Shown: in pieces, positions 60,435-64,000 of the stretch | Position numbering within the stretch: position 1 is the stretch's first letter | Layout of the letters: every line of letters begins with the position of its first letter | NCBI GenBank assembly: GCA_038373885.1 | Contig: JAWZYV010000760.1 | Span: forward strand, 248,001-312,000 | Length of the DNA stretch: 64,000 nt | Direction: 5' to 3' | From: Cheiracanthium punctorium | Taxonomy: Eukaryota > Arthropoda > Arachnida > Araneae > Cheiracanthiidae | Translations under genes and position numbers: made by a program | The notes under the pieces: generated by a model | The model's database searches: none | The model's input: only the letters and a program-made list of their open reading frames with translations | What the model was told of the DNA's origin: nothing

Positions 60435-60815
60435 AAACCAATTTTTCCCATTCAATGTGGTACGGCCCTTGCCGTGGTGGATGGGCTTTCAACTAACAGT
60501 GCCACAACTGTTGACTGACTTGGAACTCCGTTGGAATTTCCGTTAAGCGACCCAAACACACATGCACATTGAACACTACAGTTGGTTTCCTGTGCAACTC
60601 ATGCCAAAGCCGTCGTATTTCGATTCAAAATGTCACTTGTAGCCGCATCCACTTTCGTTTTGCAGCTGACCGCGCCATCTATTGATAAATTTTGGAACAT
60701 TTTTTTATTAGGCCAAATCGTTTCCCCCTTCTTCCAGTATATTCAGTTCAAATTTGAAGTCATTCTGACCAGTTGTTCTTTTTTTTTGCGGTCTTTTGAA
60801 ATCGCACTGGATTCC

Positions 60816-63385
60816 TAAACAGACTAATGAGGCACAGATAATATGTCACTGATCTGTCATATTTTTGTTCCGGGTTCAACCATAGCGCTTACGGACGGAA
60901 TTCGTTTATTTTATTTCAAAATGCCTCCTAGAAAAATCCGGCTTAGTTAAAAATGTTTTTTGGAGGAAAAAAATTGATTTTTTTTTTTCATAACTGTGAG
61001 ACAGAAGATGAATATTGGTTGAAATTAGTCAAGAAATATTTACAACATGCACTAGATCATGTATTCACCATGTGTTTTGAAAGAGGCAGGTAAAGTCTGA
61101 ATTCAAATCAGGTGAAAGCGTGACTATAGCTAGTTTGTAGATATAGCGCATTTGTTGATGCAAATGCTGGATATTTGAAGAGCTAATTTATTGAATGGTT
61201 TAAACTTTGCTTCATAAAATTGTATTGATGTTATTTATTAACTATTCGATATCTAAGGAACCAAATTAATACAATAAAAAATTCTACAGATTAGTTAATC
61301 GAATTAATCAATCATCAATCTATTAAAAACTATAATACAACGAATCAAACAGTTTAAAATATTAATGAATAATAAATAATAAAAGGAAATGAATTTGCAA
61401 AGGTATGACAAAATTGCGCATTCTTATTAGTCACAGTGACACTAATACTTTTTTAAAGTTTAACCATACGAAATCCGTTGATGCGCACATTACCTAGGTA
61501 AAATCGTTAACAATCTTGATTCCGCTGATTAATGGAAAAAATCCTTTAATCGTCAGATTAGCTCATTAATGTGCACGTTTACGATTTTCGAGCTCTAGCG
61601 GTAACATATATACGCAACAATTATAAAAAAAATACTAGATCATGCTTTTACATAAAAAATTATGTATAGATCACTGGTGTTTTATATGAATATATTAATA
61701 ACTCTATGAAACAACATTATCTTTAAAAATATTTCAGTGAAATAAGTTTTTAAAAGAAGGTTTACAATTTATTTGAGTTATATATTTTTTGTTAATCTAA
61801 ACAAATTTACGTAAAACCCTTTCAAGTGTTTATTTATGTTTTGCTGTGACACTATAAACATTATTTTTTTTTAAAAATAAGTGTATGCAAAACTAAAAGA
61901 ATTATTTTTTTTAACATTTTCTTTTCTAAAATTCTGCATTACTGCGAGGAAAAATGTCGTGTCAGATCTGTACTTTATGTTGGATCCCTGTGTATCTCCT
62001 GGGTTCTACGAAGTATCAACTGAGCATTGCATGCCGGGATATAAGATTTTTTTTTCCTTCCCCGTCTGGTGTATCAAGCAACATTTCTTGCAGTTTCTTC
62101 CTCCGACTAATGAAAAAATATTGTATTTGTGCAAATGCAGATACATCTACGTCTTTTCGCGTTTCATTCTTGAGCCATCTTTTGCCGGAGATATATTCTC
62201 CTTTTTTTTTCTTTTCATTTTCTTTTCGAGAACCCATTCCCTTAGGGTTTCCATTTCTTGAAGAATATACTTTATAGATAAGAATATTTTCTCTAAAATT
62301 CCCGATTGGATTTGCGAATTTGAAATCAATAGTTTTGGTTTGGATAAATATATTTGAATATATATACACACACACATATATATATATAAATATATATATA
62401 TATTTGTGTTTGCACTTAAATGAAGAAAAAGTTTTCTGATTGATATAGGATTTGTTTATTTATTTATTCGTGGTGAAATTTGGAGGATTTTTAAAATTAT
62501 TTGATTGCTTTGAAAAATGCTTTGAAGAATGTGACATTTGTGATATTTTAAAACAAATTTTCCATAGTAAAAATAACATATGTGAAGAGTAAAACATTCA
62601 TAAAAACGCTTAAAAATATTTTTTTAAAGAAAGGTATTCACAATTGAACATTGAATATAAACCTGAAGCTAGTTTTCATCAGATTTCAAACTAGCCTAAT
62701 GCTTTTATTATTGAAAAAGATGAAACCATTTTACGAAAATACTCAAATGATTTTCTTTGGTTTAATTACAGTAATAATTATTTTTTTTCTAAAAACTAAA
62801 CCTATCCCCCTAAAAAAAATTGTGAATGTGTGCAAAATAAAATCATGGAAAATGATGTAGTTGTTCAGAAAATAATATTACGTTTTGCATAACTTACACA
62901 TTTTTACATATTTCTTTTTGCTTTTTATGTAAACTATCTACGAATTTAGAAAAATAGCTTTCTGCACTCATACACCTCTAAAAAGAATTTAAATGCATAC
63001 TTGGACTGCACTGTCATTCTTTTAAAGTGTTTTTGGGCAATTACTTAACTAGTCGTTAAGATGGTTTCCAACATTTTGCAGGTATCTTGTCTAAGAATAT
63101 TATTCTATTGCCTTTTATGCAATTAACGATAATAAAATGTCTGCAAATGAATCGCAGCATATATTTAAAAAAATATTTTCTTTCTCTTAACCACGAAAGA
63201 TGCCACATCAATTTACAGATAATCTTGCAATTCAATTACTTTGCAAGTGATGACATACCAACAACAATGATAAACCAACAACACCAGAAGAAAAGCTGAG
63301 AGAATCGTGGCAGTTAACTGCTTAATTTTAAAAATTACGTAGATTGAACTTCCTGGGCATTTTCTGTCTTTTAACAGCTTAAATT
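60816..63385. other. Non-coding AT-rich stretch
   Basis: No supported gene; frames on both strands at 61880-62380 shadow each other over pyrimidine-rich DNA. A (CA)n/(TA)n tract lies at about 62355-62403. Confidence 0.4.
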
Positions 63386-63800
63386 AGCCCCTTCGTTACT
63401 ACTGCCGCTGACTGGCGGGGGCCACAAAACATTCTCCGGGTATTCCGGTCACCCAATGGATGCAACCAGCAAAGTTCTCTGTGTACTATCGCAGCCCAAT
63501 GGCGGCATCCGCGGAACGTTACCTGCCATATGCACATAATATTTAGGTGAGTACTAACGCCACTCCACCTAAAGATTATGTGGGTATGATTACCATACCT
63601 TCCAACAATTCCAGAATATAATTAACCGCATTTTGTAAACTGTAATTTTTGTGTTAGAATATAGGAACATTTTATTTTTCAATTAATGGCGCAAAACGCG
63701 TTTTCACTGGTAACTTCTATACAGTGTGCACTCTTATGAAAAACTCCCCAGTACCACGAATATATAAAAGCGACCAGCTCCTCCGTACCGAAAGGGTTAA
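63386..63800. repeat. GC-rich interspersed repeat, unclassified
   Basis: A sudden GC-rich block contains two imperfect internal copies of a ~40-bp word (GGCGGgggCCaC..AACaTTct at about 63415 and GGCGGcatCCgCggAACgTT at about 63501), then gagtactaacgccactccac, a TATA-like aatatataaaagcg (about 63759) and ccgaaagggttaagaa. It has the look of a repeat rather than a gene; no frame is coding-like. Ends not defined. Confidence 0.45.
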
Positions 63801-64000
63801 GAACTGCTCAATTTTCTAGTATTTCATGCCACACAAAGTTCAAAACGTTATTGGTATATTAATACGTAGACATACAACAAAGTTGTAAAGGAAATGTAAA
63901 ATAGTAATCAATATACTATGACGAGCATTTAGTGATTTTTTTTCATATTATAGTTGCTTAGCATAAAGAATTTAATTACACACAGACATTGCATAGCTAA

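Larger units (their letters stand above)
57975..60815 (+). mobile_element. Composite DDE (Tc1/mariner-related) transposon, two decayed transposases in one TIR pair
   Basis: The left end CAGAGTGTCCATAATTAAAG follows TA (57973-57974). The left ~140 bases from about 58000 (ctggtcagaatgacttcaaa, tttgaactgaatatactgga, ggggaaacgatttggt, caatagatg) match the complement of about 60670-60800 closely. The outermost ~25 bases of the right end are eroded. Between them lie a promoter, one near-complete transposase with two lesions (58244-59469) and the 3' two thirds of a different transposase (about 59560-60434). The second has no helix-turn-helix part. The first appears to have lost its own right end and the second its left end at about 59550. 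Confidence 0.75.

Noticed and set aside
61881..62377. Overlapping frames of 107-126 codons on both strands
   Set aside because: They shadow each other across pyrimidine-rich DNA; no domains, no splice context.

Overview
The window is about 64 kb of AT-rich eukaryotic DNA with almost no protein-coding sequence. The best guess is a chelicerate, most likely a spider. That rests on the mix of repeats: degenerate DUF4817-type/mariner-like DDE transposases with a mobile-element promoter, small Helitrons ending in CTAG, Tc1-like wreckage, TA- and TTAA-flanked MITEs, a tRNA-derived SINE and poly(TA) tracts. The species assignment is inference. The landscape reads as a gene desert or as the long introns of one or more large genes. 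No intact host gene is contained in it.

Layout. 1-7 kb: a pogo/CENP-B-like helix-turn-helix relic, a 930-bp inverted-repeat element and a 779-bp TA-flanked MITE (6266-7044). 7.4-20.1 kb: five diverged copies of one ~200-480 bp unit, the better ones ending in a TATA-like box, a short exon-like stretch and a 5' splice-like GT. Two related Helitrons (9723-11814 and 15365-16103) and a SINE (12657-12846, minus) lie within the same interval. The first Helitron carries eight tandem copies of a motif very like the CTCF core. 18.8-21.8 kb: a local duplication around a large TA microsatellite, a perfect 26-bp hairpin, and an inverted-repeat element with a 40-base poly(A). 24-46 kb: more MITEs, including a family of three TTAA-flanked copies; a minus-strand Helitron built from about eight 155-bp repeats (28754-30238); a minus-strand Tc1-like pseudogene (33615-34765); old dispersed duplicates; and an unclassified repeat with strong palindromes (42060-43703).

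46-64 kb: two candidate minus-strand internal exons (46281-46455 and 51096-51292), recognisable by raised GC, an open frame and plausible splice sites; a hAT MITE with an exact 8-bp target duplication (50688-50934); transposase relics; and a composite DDE transposon (57975 to about 60815) in which two different decayed transposases sit between one pair of ~140-bp inverted repeats.

The mobile elements are not a cooperating system; they are successive insertions. Host function is represented only by the candidate exons, two of which (46 and 51 kb) share the minus strand and could belong to one large gene. The most interesting unexplained structures are the repeated promoter-like unit (7.4-20.1 kb), the Helitron-borne CTCF-like array, the composite transposon and the unassigned exons.
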